In this document: one piece after another, positions 44,790 to 53,779 of the stretch | Layout: every line of letters begins with the position of its first letter | How positions within the stretch are numbered: the stretch's first letter is position 1 | DNA from: Methylotuvimicrobium sp. KM2 | GTDB taxonomy: Bacteria > Pseudomonadota > Gammaproteobacteria > Methylococcales > Methylomonadaceae | Assembly: GCF_038051925.1 (NCBI RefSeq) | Contig: NZ_CP150634.1 | Coordinates: 1,860,001 to 1,924,000, forward strand | Reading direction: 5' to 3' | DNA: 64,000 bases | Program-made: the position numbers and the translations under genes | The notes under the pieces: model-generated | What the model saw: only the letters and a program-made list of their open reading frames with translations | Databases searched by the model: none | What the model was told of the DNA's origin: nothing

Positions 44790-45048
44790 CTTTCAACCAT
44801 TAGCGCGATTTTGAAAAAATGAAAGTTATTCAGAGTTGTTTTCTTGGGTTTCAAGTTGGCTTTAAGTTCAAATGTATCAACTATTAACGCAAACATAGCC
44901 TTAAATAAAGGGCTTTTCCATAGCAGAGCAGGCGCGTAGGGTACGCTACGATTTGTTTATAACGATGGGTGCTTTGTGGGAGCGATTGAAAACCGAACTG
45001 AAGGACCTATTCAATAGTTTGTGGATATCGATAGCAGTGCGGCTAAGC

Positions 45049-46035
45049 CTAAAATGCCGTAGCCGCTTTTTTCAATCGGTCGTTGATTGCATGCCATTCA
45101 TTGGATTCTGGCGGTTGTTCGACCAGGATGATGTCCAATCTTTGGCGATCCAGTTCGCGCAGCGCTGCGTACAAACCTTGTGCATAAGCGTCGGCAGTTT
45201 CAGGTAAATGAACGATAGTCACCGATGAATTCGGTTTCGATTCGAAGCGATAAGCCAGTAAGCCTATTTTTTTTCCTTGTTCGGCCAATTGCTTTATCGT
45301 GTCGTTAAGTTGTTCGGATGGGCACAAACGGGTCAGAGTCGATGGCGCGTAATGCACGGCCATTTGTCCGGGCGCACGGGGCGTATCGTTGTTCGCAGTG
45401 CTTATTTCGATCAATTCGCATTGCAGAACCTGTTCGATTTCGGCCTTAGTGATGCTGCCTGGCCTTAACAGCAAGGGGCTTGCACCGCTTAAATCGATGA
45501 TGGTCGATTCGACTCCGACTCGGCAAGGTCCGCCGTCCAAAATCAAATCGATCAACCCGTCAAGTTCTTCGGCCACATGCGAGGCTTGAGTCGGGCTGAC
45601 ACGCTTGAATCGATTGGCTGAAGGTGCGGCAATGCCGCCGCCGAATGCTCGCAAGAGTCGCAAGGCAACCGGGTTATCGGGAATTCTCAGGCCGACCGTA
45701 TCTTGTCCGCCGGTGACTTCATTCGGTACTTCGGGACGTTTCTTTAAAATTAAGGTTAGCGGTCCCGGCCAGAAGCGTTTTGCCAAGCGTTGAGCAGTAT
45801 CCGTGACCTGGATCGCCCAATCCGATAACTGGGCGGGGCTTGCGATATGGACGATCAGAGGGTGATCGACCGGACGGCCTTTGGCCTTGAATATCCGGGT
45901 TACGGCCTCGGCATCGCCGGCGTCGGCGCCAAGACCGTAAACTGTTTCGGTCGGGAAGGCAACTAAACGGCCTTGATTCAACAATTCAACCGCTTTAGCG
46001 ACTGCGGCATCGTCGGCAAAAACCGTTTCGGTCAT
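45049..46035 (-). CDS. L-threonylcarbamoyladenylate synthase (Sua5/YwlC type)
   Basis: 328 residues from ATG 46035 (MTETVFADDAAV); the longer frame to 46101 runs into pycB. N-terminal YrdC domain with FPTETVYGLGADAGD, KAKGRPVDHPLIVHI, WPGPLTLIL and SANRFKRVSPTQASHV; then the C-terminal Sua5 domain (PGQMAVHYAP...IGLLAYRF). Makes threonylcarbamoyl-AMP for t6A37 of ANN-decoding tRNAs. The gene starts five bases beyond the pycB stop, so it is coupled to the pyruvate carboxylase genes; that linkage looks fortuitous. Confidence 0.93.
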   Translation of the reverse strand: MTETVFADDAAVAKAVELLNQGRLVAFPTETVYGLGADAGDAEAVTRIFKAKGRPVDHPLIVHIASPAQLSDWAIQVTDTAQRLAKRFWPGPLTLILKKRPEVPNEVTGGQDTVGLRIPDNPVALRLLRAFGGGIAAPSANRFKRVSPTQASHVAEELDGLIDLILDGGPCRVGVESTIIDLSGASPLLLRPGSITKAEIEQVLQCELIEISTANNDTPRAPGQMAVHYAPSTLTRLCPSEQLNDTIKQLAEQGKKIGLLAYRFESKPNSSVTIVHLPETADAYAQGLYAALRELDRQRLDIILVEQPPESNEWHAINDRLKKAATAF

Positions 46036-46039
46036 GTTC

Positions 46040-47866
46040 TTATGCGGCCTCGATTTCCACCAACACTTCATCCGGATTGGCCGGTTCGCCTTTGACGACA
46101 TGCACGGCTTTTACGGTACCCGAAATCGGTGCAGTGATTTCCGTTTCCATCTTCATTGCCTCAGTGATCAAAACAGCTTGGCCGGCTGTAACTGATTGGC
46201 CGACTTTAACCAAGACTTCGAGAATGTTGCACGGCATACTGACTGTGACATCTCCTTCCGAAGATGGGCGGCGACGTTTACTCGAAATTGTGCTTTTTAC
46301 CGCACCATGAGTGCCGCCGTCCAGGACGATTTCGTCGAGTGTTTCCACGACGATTTCTTCCGGTACGCCGTCGACCATGAAATAGAAGTGGCGAAGACTT
46401 TGATTTTTAGGTCCGGCACCGGTCACTTTGACATGATATGACTCGCCGTGCAGCGCGACATTGAATTCGGTCGCCGCTTTTTGTACGGCGTCGGTTGCTT
46501 GAGTTTCAATTTCCAACGGTTCGGGAACCAAGTTATCGTTCGAGCGCTGCTCGAGAAATTGTTTGCCGACTTCCGGGAACATCGCATAGCTGAGTACGTC
46601 TTCGTCACTCAACGCCAAATGGCCGATTTCCGAGCGTAAATGTTCGAACTCGGGCTTGAGTAGATCGGCCGGGCGGCAGTCGATCGGCTCTTCCTTGCCG
46701 ATGGCTCTATTTTGTAGACTCTCGTTGACCGGAGCCGGGGCCTTGCCGTAGCCGCCTTGCAGGTAACGCTTGACCTCGTTGGTGATCGTTTCATAACGTT
46801 TGCCGGTCAATACATTCAATACGGCTTGCGTGCCGACAATTTGCGATGTCGGCGTGACCAGCGGCGGATAGCCCAAATCTTTGCGAACTTCGGGAATTTC
46901 TTTGTAAACTTCCTCGATGCGATCCAATGCATTGCGTTCGCGCAATTGGTTCGCGAGATTCGAAATCATGCCGCCCGGCACCTGAAAGACATGCACGCGC
47001 GTGTCGATGCCGGTGAATTCGCTCTCAAAGCGGCGGTATTTCTTGCGCACTTCGGCGAAGTAGTTGTTGACGGTTTGCAGTTTATCGAGGTCGAGACCGG
47101 TGTCGTAATCAGTGCCTTTCAAAGCCGTGACGAGGCTTTCGGTCGGCGGATGGCTCGTTCCGCCGGACCAGGACGACAATGCTGTATCAATGTGCTCACA
47201 GCCGGCTTCGACTGCTTTGATTTGACACATTTCGGCGAGTCCGGAAGTGGCGTGTGTGTGTAGATGCAACGGCAAATCAATCGTATCTTTCAGTGCCTTG
47301 ACCAGTTCCGAAGCCGCGTAGGGCGTTAGCAAGCCGGCCATATCCTTGATCGCGATCGAGTCGCAGCCCATCGAGGACAGATCTTTGGCTAATGTCACGA
47401 AACTGTTCACATCATGCGCGGGACTAGTCGTGTAGCATAGCGTCCCCTGTGCATGTTTACCGGTCGCCTTGGTGGCTTCTATAGCGGTTTGCAGATTGCG
47501 TACGTCGTTTAACGCATCGAAAATGCGAAAGACGTCCATTCCGTTCGCGGCGGCTCTTTCGATGAAGGTCTTGACGACATCGTCCGAATAATGGCGGTAA
47601 CCGAGCAGGTTTTGCCCCCTTAGCAGCATTTGCAGGCGCGTGTTCGGTAATGCGGCTTTCAGTTTGCTAAGACGTTCCCACGGATCTTCTTTAAGGAATC
47701 TCAGGCATGCGTCGAAAGTCGCACCGCCCCAACATTCAAGAGACCAGTAGCCGATATTGTCGAGCATTTCACATGCTGGGAGCATGTCTTCGGTACGCAG
47801 TCGCGTTGCGATCAGCGATTGGTGGGCGTCACGCAATATCACATCGGTAATTTGAACTTTTGGCAT
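46040..47866 (-). CDS. pycB: Pyruvate carboxylase subunit B (biotin carboxyl carrier and carboxyltransferase)
   Basis: 608 residues, homologous to OadA/PycB. N-terminal TIM-barrel carboxyltransferase: ITDVILRDAHQSLIATRLRT, CWGGATFDACLRFLKEDPW, then a PYC_OADA region and the C-terminal biotinyl domain with the biotinylated AMKM lysine in ITEAMKMETEI. It forms the two-subunit pyruvate carboxylase with PycA. There are no membrane subunits (OadB/G) nearby, so it acts as an anaplerotic carboxylase rather than a sodium pump. It is 50 bases downstream of pycA. Replenishes oxaloacetate, useful in a C1 metabolism with a serine or RuMP cycle. Confidence 0.94.
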   Translation of the reverse strand: MPKVQITDVILRDAHQSLIATRLRTEDMLPACEMLDNIGYWSLECWGGATFDACLRFLKEDPWERLSKLKAALPNTRLQMLLRGQNLLGYRHYSDDVVKTFIERAAANGMDVFRIFDALNDVRNLQTAIEATKATGKHAQGTLCYTTSPAHDVNSFVTLAKDLSSMGCDSIAIKDMAGLLTPYAASELVKALKDTIDLPLHLHTHATSGLAEMCQIKAVEAGCEHIDTALSSWSGGTSHPPTESLVTALKGTDYDTGLDLDKLQTVNNYFAEVRKKYRRFESEFTGIDTRVHVFQVPGGMISNLANQLRERNALDRIEEVYKEIPEVRKDLGYPPLVTPTSQIVGTQAVLNVLTGKRYETITNEVKRYLQGGYGKAPAPVNESLQNRAIGKEEPIDCRPADLLKPEFEHLRSEIGHLALSDEDVLSYAMFPEVGKQFLEQRSNDNLVPEPLEIETQATDAVQKAATEFNVALHGESYHVKVTGAGPKNQSLRHFYFMVDGVPEEIVVETLDEIVLDGGTHGAVKSTISSKRRRPSSEGDVTVSMPCNILEVLVKVGQSVTAGQAVLITEAMKMETEITAPISGTVKAVHVVKGEPANPDEVLVEIEAA

Positions 47867-47915
47867 TTTGTATCCTATTGAATCTTGTCGGCAGTCAGTT
47901 TATTGAATCAGGAAA

Positions 47916-49334
47916 TCACAAGCCGGTATGTGAAGCCATCGCAGCGGCGATGACACTTGCGAGCACTTCCGGGCGAGGCTTATTCGAATAATTAATTAAT
48001 TCACTATGTTTTTCGACAAAGCCGGTATTGAAACAGGCCGTGCGGAATTCGGGATGTTTCAGGATTTGTAGATAATACGGAATCGTCGTTTTGATGCCGA
48101 ACAAGCCCATGTCTTTGAGCGCACGTTCGCCGCGTTGAATGGCATCTTCCCAGGTTAATGCATTGACGATGACCTTCGCGACCATCGAATCATAAAACGG
48201 CGGAATTTCGTAGCCGGTGTAAATTGCGGTGTCGGTGCGTACGCCCGGTCCGCCCGGCGCGTAATAACGCGTAATTTTGCCGAAGCTCGGTAGAAAACTG
48301 TTCTTCGGGTCTTCGGCATTGACACGAAATTGGATGGCATAACCGCGACGAACGATTTCATGTTGTTTAAAACGCAAAGGCAAACCGGCGGCGATACGGA
48401 TTTGCTCCTCGACGATATCGACGCCGGTCACGGTTTCGGTGATCGTGTGTTCGACCTGAACGCGAGTATTCATTTCCATAAAATAGAATCGGTCGTTATC
48501 GTCGAGTAGAAATTCGACGGTGCCGGCATTGGAATAGCCGACCGATTTTGCCGCGATCACGGCTAAGCCGCCGATGTATTGGCGCTGCGCTTCATCGAGT
48601 TGAGGGGAAGGCGCAATTTCGATCAGTTTTTGATTGCGGCGCTGAATCGAGCAGTCGCGTTCGTAGAGGTGAATCGCATTGCCGTGGTGATCGGCAAGAA
48701 CTTGTACTTCGATATGTTTCGGGTTAACGATGCATTTTTCAAGAAACACATCCGCGCTGCCGAAGGCTTTGGTCGCTTCCGAGATTACGCGGCTGTAATT
48801 GCGTTGTAATTCGTCGGCATTGTCGCAGCGGCGAATGCCGCGGCCCCCGCCCCCGGAAGTCGCTTTTAGCATGACCGGGTAACCGATTGCCTCGGCCACA
48901 TCCAAGGCTTCTTCAACCGATTCGAGATTGCCTTCCGAGCCAGGGGTGACCGGAATGCCGGCTGCAACCATCGCTTTGCGCGCTTCGGTTTTATCGCCCA
49001 TACGATGTATGACTTCCGCATCGGAACCGATGAAGATCAAGCCTCGTTCCTTGCAGGCTTTCGCGAATAAGGCATTTTCGGACAAAAAACCGTAGCCGGG
49101 GTGAATGGCATCGCAGCCGGTCGCTGCAGCCAGATTGACCAAAGCATAAATATTGAGATAACCGGACATCGGTTCGCTACCGATACAATAGGATTCGTCG
49201 GCTTTTTTAACGTGAAGGGCGAAACGGTCGGCTTCCGAATAGATCGCGACGGAGCGAATGCCCATTTCAGCGCAGGCGCGAATGATGCGCACGGCGATTT
49301 CGCCGCGGTTGGCAATCAGTATTTTACGTAACAT
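47916..49334 (-). CDS. pycA: Pyruvate carboxylase subunit A (biotin carboxylase)
   Basis: 472 residues. ATP-grasp biotin carboxylase: ILIANRGEIAVRIIRACAEM, IHPGYGFLSENALFA, KATSGGGGRGIRRC and EMNTRVQVEHTITE are diagnostic. Catalyses ATP-dependent carboxylation of the biotin on PycB. Order pycA then pycB on the minus strand is standard for two-subunit pyruvate carboxylase. The same fold as AccC, but pairing with pycB favours the PYC assignment. Start ATG 49334; preceding sequence is AT-rich and may hold the promoter. Confidence 0.94.
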   Translation of the reverse strand: MLRKILIANRGEIAVRIIRACAEMGIRSVAIYSEADRFALHVKKADESYCIGSEPMSGYLNIYALVNLAAATGCDAIHPGYGFLSENALFAKACKERGLIFIGSDAEVIHRMGDKTEARKAMVAAGIPVTPGSEGNLESVEEALDVAEAIGYPVMLKATSGGGGRGIRRCDNADELQRNYSRVISEATKAFGSADVFLEKCIVNPKHIEVQVLADHHGNAIHLYERDCSIQRRNQKLIEIAPSPQLDEAQRQYIGGLAVIAAKSVGYSNAGTVEFLLDDNDRFYFMEMNTRVQVEHTITETVTGVDIVEEQIRIAAGLPLRFKQHEIVRRGYAIQFRVNAEDPKNSFLPSFGKITRYYAPGGPGVRTDTAIYTGYEIPPFYDSMVAKVIVNALTWEDAIQRGERALKDMGLFGIKTTIPYYLQILKHPEFRTACFNTGFVEKHSELINYSNKPRPEVLASVIAAAMASHTGL

Positions 49335-50092
49335 AGGTTAGACGTACCCCGAAATTAGGATGGGAATTGAGGGCTGGAATTGGATTTTACAGATATATGC
49401 AGGCTTATATCTTAAAGAAAATTATCGAAATATTTAAGTATTAATTATATCAGGTTGGAAAATGCAATAAAGTCATACTTCTCGGACATTAAATTTCGGT
49501 ACCTCCAAATGTTAGTGCCGAATTTTAATCTACGATAGGTAATTTAATTTGCCGATAATTCAAAAGCGGTGCGAATATTATTCGAGTCTGCCTGGCTTGC
49601 GTGTCTCCAAGAAAAAGTGGTGCCGAGTCCGGAAAGCAGCATTAGATCGGTCAGAAATTGAATCGTCCATCGACGAAGACGGGTACAGAGAATGGTTTGA
49701 TTGCAGCCACGAGTCATACAGTGAGGAGTGTGGTGATGAGGTATAAAGCTAGGAATTATCGACTTTAAAGCAAGGCAGGCGCTTGCGTTGGATTTGCTTC
49801 GGATAGGATTGCGTTGGATGAGGGGAGGGGAATTGGCTCAGTATGCGGCAATTTTCTATTTGAGGGAAAAAAGGGGTGTGGAGCATGCTTGGCGAGGATA
49901 TCGGCGTGAATGCATATTTTTGCTCTATGCAAAATCTGCATTCACGCCATCCCTGTAATTCAGCAATTGCCGAGGAGCAAACGAAACCTCCATAAATTAG
50001 GGAAGTTATTTACGACCAAACCCTAATACTCCATTAAATCAATACCGTAAATTGACATACGAAAGGTATATCTCAATGCTTGAACGGCTGGT
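49335..50092. other. Intergenic region between pycA and glnS, repeats only
   Basis: Contains a GTGCCGAATTTTAATCTACG palindrome-like arm near 49512, a TGCATTCACGCCATCCCTGT segment (~49938) related to the mosaic at 19.3 kb, and GGGAAGTTATTTACGACCAA (~50003), one flank of the composite repeat. A short TTG-start frame at 49549-49746 has no recognisable homology and is not called. Confidence 0.55.
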
Positions 50093-51751
50093 TTATTTTC
50101 CCCAGGTGTCTCGCAACGTGACGGTGCGGTTGAAGACTGGTTTGCCGGGGGTGCTGTCCGCCGCATCAAGGCAAAAATAACCCATGCGCTCGAATTGAAA
50201 ACGGCTTTCCGGAGGCGCATCGGCAAGGCTTGATTCGACACGCGATTCAGTAAGGATTTCCAGCGAATCCGGATTCAATGCGTCCAGAAAGTTATCGAGC
50301 GAATCGGGATTCGGCTGGCTGAATAGTCTATCGTATAAGCGTATTTCGGCAGGTAAAGAATGGCGTTCACTGACCCAATGAATCACTCCCTTGACTTTAC
50401 GGCCTTCCGGGTTTTTACCTAATGTGTCCGGATCGTAACTGCAATGCAGTTCTATGATTGAGCCGTTTTCTTCTTTGACGATGCGGTCGCATCGGATCAC
50501 GTAGGCGCCGCGTAAACGGACTTCGCCGCCTTCGATGAGGCGTTTGTATTTAGGCGGTGGATTCTCGGCAAAATCGTCCTGTTCGATATACAAGACCTTG
50601 CTGAATTCGACTTTACGGGTACCGAATTCCGGTCTTTGCGGATGATTGCCGAGTTCGAGTGCTTCGACTTTGTCGTCCGGATAGTTATCGATGATCAATT
50701 TCAGCGGTCTTAGAACCGCCATCGCGCGCGGGGCGTTTTCATTCAAGTCTTCGCGGATGCAGTTTTCCAGAACGGCCATTTCAATCCACGAATCTTTTTT
50801 AGTGATGCCGATGCGTTCGCAAAAGTCACGGATCGCGGCCGGCGTCACGCCCGCGCGGCGCAGGCCGGCGAGCGTCGGCATACGCGGGTCATCCCATCCG
50901 CTGACGTACTTTTCAGTCACCAATTGATTCAGTTTTCGTTTACTGACGATGCTGTATTCGAGTTGCAGTCGCGCGAATTCGATTTGCTGCGGATGGCAAG
51001 GAATCGTGATGTTGTCGAGCACCCAGTCATAGAGCGGTCGATGGTCTTCGAATTCGAGCGTGCACAACGAGTGCGTGATGCCTTCGATTGCGTCGGAAAT
51101 GCAATGCGTGTAGTCGTACATCGGATAGACGCACCACTTATTGCCGGTGCGATGATGATGCACGCGGCGAATCCGGTAAATGACCGGGTCGCGCATGTTG
51201 ATATTTGACGAAGCCATATCGATTTTTGCCCGCAATACATATTGACCGTCGGCGAATTCGCCGGCGCGCATGCGCGTGAATAAATCGAGGTTTTCTTCGA
51301 TGGAACGGCTACGGTCCGGGCTTTCCTTGCCGGGTTCGGTCAGCGTGCCACGGTTTTGGCGCATTTGTTCAGGCGTCGAGCTATCGACATAGGCAAGGCC
51401 TTTTTGTATCAACTCGACTGCGTAATCGTAGAGTTGTTCGAAATAATCGGAGGCATGGCGCAGTTCGTGCCATTGAAATCCCAGCCAGCTTACGTCGCGT
51501 TCGATCGCTTCCATGAATTCGACGCTTTCTTTTTCGGGATTCGTATCGTCGAAACGCAGGTTGCAAGTGCCCTGGTATTCAGCCGCGATACCGAAATTCA
51601 AGCAAATTGATTTGGCATGGCCGATGTGCAAATAACCGTTTGGTTCCGGAGGGAAGCGTGTGGCGACTTTGCCGTTATTTTTGTTTTGTTTCAGATCGTT
51701 ATTGATGATCTGGCGAATGAAATTGGAAGGCAGCGTTTCGTTTGATGACAT
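50093..51751 (-). CDS. glnS: Glutaminyl-tRNA synthetase
   Basis: 552 residues, complete. Class I synthetase with [20 protein letters not shown] carrying the HIGH motif, an intact catalytic domain and the KMSKS-like VSKRKLN; the C-terminal anticodon-binding beta-barrels follow. Charges tRNA-Gln. A separate glnS rather than GatCAB-only charging is usual in gammaproteobacteria. Stand-alone gene with ATG 51751. Confidence 0.96.
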   Translation of the reverse strand: MSSNETLPSNFIRQIINNDLKQNKNNGKVATRFPPEPNGYLHIGHAKSICLNFGIAAEYQGTCNLRFDDTNPEKESVEFMEAIERDVSWLGFQWHELRHASDYFEQLYDYAVELIQKGLAYVDSSTPEQMRQNRGTLTEPGKESPDRSRSIEENLDLFTRMRAGEFADGQYVLRAKIDMASSNINMRDPVIYRIRRVHHHRTGNKWCVYPMYDYTHCISDAIEGITHSLCTLEFEDHRPLYDWVLDNITIPCHPQQIEFARLQLEYSIVSKRKLNQLVTEKYVSGWDDPRMPTLAGLRRAGVTPAAIRDFCERIGITKKDSWIEMAVLENCIREDLNENAPRAMAVLRPLKLIIDNYPDDKVEALELGNHPQRPEFGTRKVEFSKVLYIEQDDFAENPPPKYKRLIEGGEVRLRGAYVIRCDRIVKEENGSIIELHCSYDPDTLGKNPEGRKVKGVIHWVSERHSLPAEIRLYDRLFSQPNPDSLDNFLDALNPDSLEILTESRVESSLADAPPESRFQFERMGYFCLDAADSTPGKPVFNRTVTLRDTWGK

Positions 51752-51818
51752 GAGCGGTCAAATTAAGTGATGAGTAATGGTAATGCCGGGTTCGGATTTG
51801 AAAATATCGCGTTTAGGA

Positions 51819-52055
51819 TTTCGTGATAAATAACATCCTGGAGCTATGAGCTTTGTTAAGGGTTCGGTAACTCGCTTGACAGGCCCAGCGCCTAATTATC
51901 CAAGTTAATTAACCATGGCTAAAGGGCTATGGAATTTAGGTGCTGGGTGAATGCAGATTTTGCAGGAGCAAAAATCTGCCCTGTCGCCGACAACTGCCAA
52001 TCGAGCGACCGAACCCTCCAAAAAAATAGGGAAGTTATTTTCGACCAAATCTTTA
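51819..52055. repeat. Complete composite repeat: outer flanks, family B arms and family F insert
   Basis: Order: GTGATAAATAACATCCTGGA flank, GAGCTTTGTTAAGG, family B left arm GGTTCGGTAACTCGCTTGAC, family F palindrome (CCCAGCGCCTAA...TTAGGTGCTGGG, 51886-51947), TGCAGATTTTGCAGGAGC piece, family B right arm CCAATCGAGCGACCGAACCC, then AATAGGGAAGTTATTTTCGA flank. This copy shows the full-length layout of which a shortened version is read as protein at 30.4 kb. Confidence 0.85.
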
Positions 52056-52604
52056 ATGGCCAATCTACTTATTTCGAACTGAAAATCGATTTGCTTCGTT
52101 TAAGGTTCGGGTCCTATCTGTCGAGAAATCCGGCTTCTAAATCAGCAAAATGCAATCCGAAAGACGGGTGGGATTTAGGGCGTATGGATAACTCGATCCG
52201 TAAAGGCTTTATCCTAGTAAAAACAATTCACCATGAAGATCATTAAGTTAATTCAATAGCTTGTTATATGTTTGCATAGAATTTTCGTTCACCAAAAAGG
52301 TTAGCAAGAATTTTTAGGTAATTTGTTGAAATACTTAATAAACTTCATGTGTTTCATGGTTAAACTGCCGAATTTAGGTTTATGATAGCTCCTTGCGGCG
52401 GATATTCTTACCAAATAAACCATATACTTCTAAATTATAGGAGTATTAACGAAATAAATAGGCACAAAATGACGGGCAATACTACTGCAATTCCCGGTTT
52501 TCGTAAAGCGAGCTGATCAACCGCTGCAATTTCCAGTTTGAAAAATTTCGCCTTATTCAGGATGTGGGGCATGCGTGTCGAGGAGCGTCGTAAACCCAGC
52601 GTCT

Positions 52605-53050
52605 GTAACTATTCAGTCCCCCGGCAATTATCGTTCCCACGCTCTGCACTCATCGTTATACATAAGTCAAAAATTACCGTTTTGCAATCTTAGCTATTGA
52701 GTCCTCGATACTATTTTTTTGTCGCCCAACGTTCCCGACTTCGAAATCGCGATCTGGGGATCGCTCCCACAGAGCATCCGACCCCTTGTGGGAGCGACGC
52801 CTTCGTCGTCCCTCACCTAACGCTAGGTGAGGGAAAGCCACTGATGTTCAATATTCGCAGATTTATTAAACAGCACCGTTTCCAGGTATACGATGACCTC
52901 TGTTTAGTAAGTTTACCGATACCTGTGTATAACGGCGAGCGCTCTGCGAGGGATTACCTGAGTACCGCTCCAGCGGTACGGGACGTCAGAGCGTCTCGGT
53001 CTTCATTCCCACGCCGGAGCGTGGGAACGATAGGGGGTGTGAATAATTAC
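52605..53050. repeat. Family A' element split by a family C element (52649-52939)
   Basis: The A' element starts GTAACTATTCAGTCCCC (52605) and ends GGGGTGTGAATAATTAC (53050), as at 40262-40406. It is interrupted at CGCTCTGCA (52640-52648) by a 291-base element beginning CTCATCGTTATACATAAGTC and ending GTATAACGGCGAG. The interrupted sequence resumes with CGCTCTGCG (52940-52948), a 9-base duplication with one mismatch. Inside is CTCACCTAACGCTAGGTGAG. The broader stretch 51752-53340 has no gene. Confidence 0.85.
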
Positions 53051-53149
53051 ATGGAATTTACTCTGAAAGTTCGCTAATTTGGATTCTTTATCTAATTTTT
53101 CGACAAACAAAAGCTTAACAACGAAAATGCCGGTTCCGAAGAGGGGGCG

Positions 53150-53260
53150 GTTGCTCGATCGACAGGCTCTATGCCAGCTCCATGCTGGCAAAGCCTTTAC
53201 CGAGCACCCCGAGGCCTGATTCGGCACTGCCGAAAATTGAAGTACGAAGGGTATAGATCT
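53150..53260. repeat. Partial family B repeat and CCGAAAATTGAAG element
   Basis: GGTTGCTCGATCGACAGGCT (~53149) is a family B arm, followed by CTATGCCAGCTCCATGCTGG. Near 53225 lies TGCCGAAAATTGAAGTACGA, the short element also found near 23232 and 23610. Confidence 0.55.
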
Positions 53261-53340
53261 TTGCTTTTCTCGCTGCGACAAGCTGTCGCGCGTCAATTAG
53301 TCACATTTCCAAGGGTATTTGCGCTCTTTATAATTTGTGC

Positions 53341-53427
53341 AACTCTTGATTGATTGCGAAACGCAAGCTTTCCTCCTAAAGGATTTTAAGAGTTTCTCAA
53401 GCGGACAGTATCTGTCCGCTTTTTTTT
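53341..53427 (+). ncRNA. Candidate small RNA with anti-Shine-Dalgarno-like loop and terminator
   Basis: A TATAAT hexamer at 53329-53334 precedes a ~87-base segment with no open frame. It has a closing stem AACTCTT/AAGAGTT (53341-53347 with 53388-53394), an inner hairpin TTGCG-AAA-CGCAA, an exposed TTTCCTCCTAAAGGA, and then a strong terminator AAGCGGACAG-TAT-CTGTCCGCTT followed by eight T (53399-53427). There is no plus-strand gene upstream to own the terminator. Confidence 0.45.
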
Positions 53428-53501
53428 GCCCGTCATAATGCAATGTTGACTAAAGTTGCATTATTCGGTCAGCGACTGCAAGCTATTCGACCTTTCCTAG
53501 G

Positions 53502-53762
53502 CTATTGGTTATTCTGACGTTCCTTACGGATGGCCTGCAAAATATTCAGTCCTTTTTTGCGTTGAATCCTGATGATTTCCAATTCGGTTTGATACAACTT
53601 CGTCAGTTCCTGGTCGGTGGCTTGTTCGAGCGCTTCGGTCAATTCGCGTTCCTTTTTTTTCAGTTTGCGGAGAACGGTTTTTAGTTCCTTTGTGTAGTGT
53701 TTGGTTTTTTTATGTTCAGGATCGAAGAAATGTTCCAATTGGGTTAAGAATTTTGCATTCAT
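53502..53762 (-). CDS. Small coiled-coil protein
   Basis: 86 residues, strongly charged and helical (YTKELKTVLRKLKKKERELT, then a heptad-like LTEALEQA...LYQTELEIIRIQRKKGL). Not recognised as a named family. It ends the minus-strand set, 17 bases after the Na/Pi cotransporter gene with a ribosome binding site upstream, so it is probably cotranscribed and might regulate or attach to the PhoU-like domain of that transporter (inference). Confidence 0.6.
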   Translation of the reverse strand: MNAKFLTQLEHFFDPEHKKTKHYTKELKTVLRKLKKKERELTEALEQATDQELTKLYQTELEIIRIQRKKGLNILQAIRKERQNNQ

Positions 53763-53779
53763 GATCCGGTGCCTTTAAC

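Noticed and set aside
49549..49746. Short TTG-start ORF between pycA and glnS
   Set aside because: No recognisable homology, no ribosome binding site and within a repeat-rich gap.
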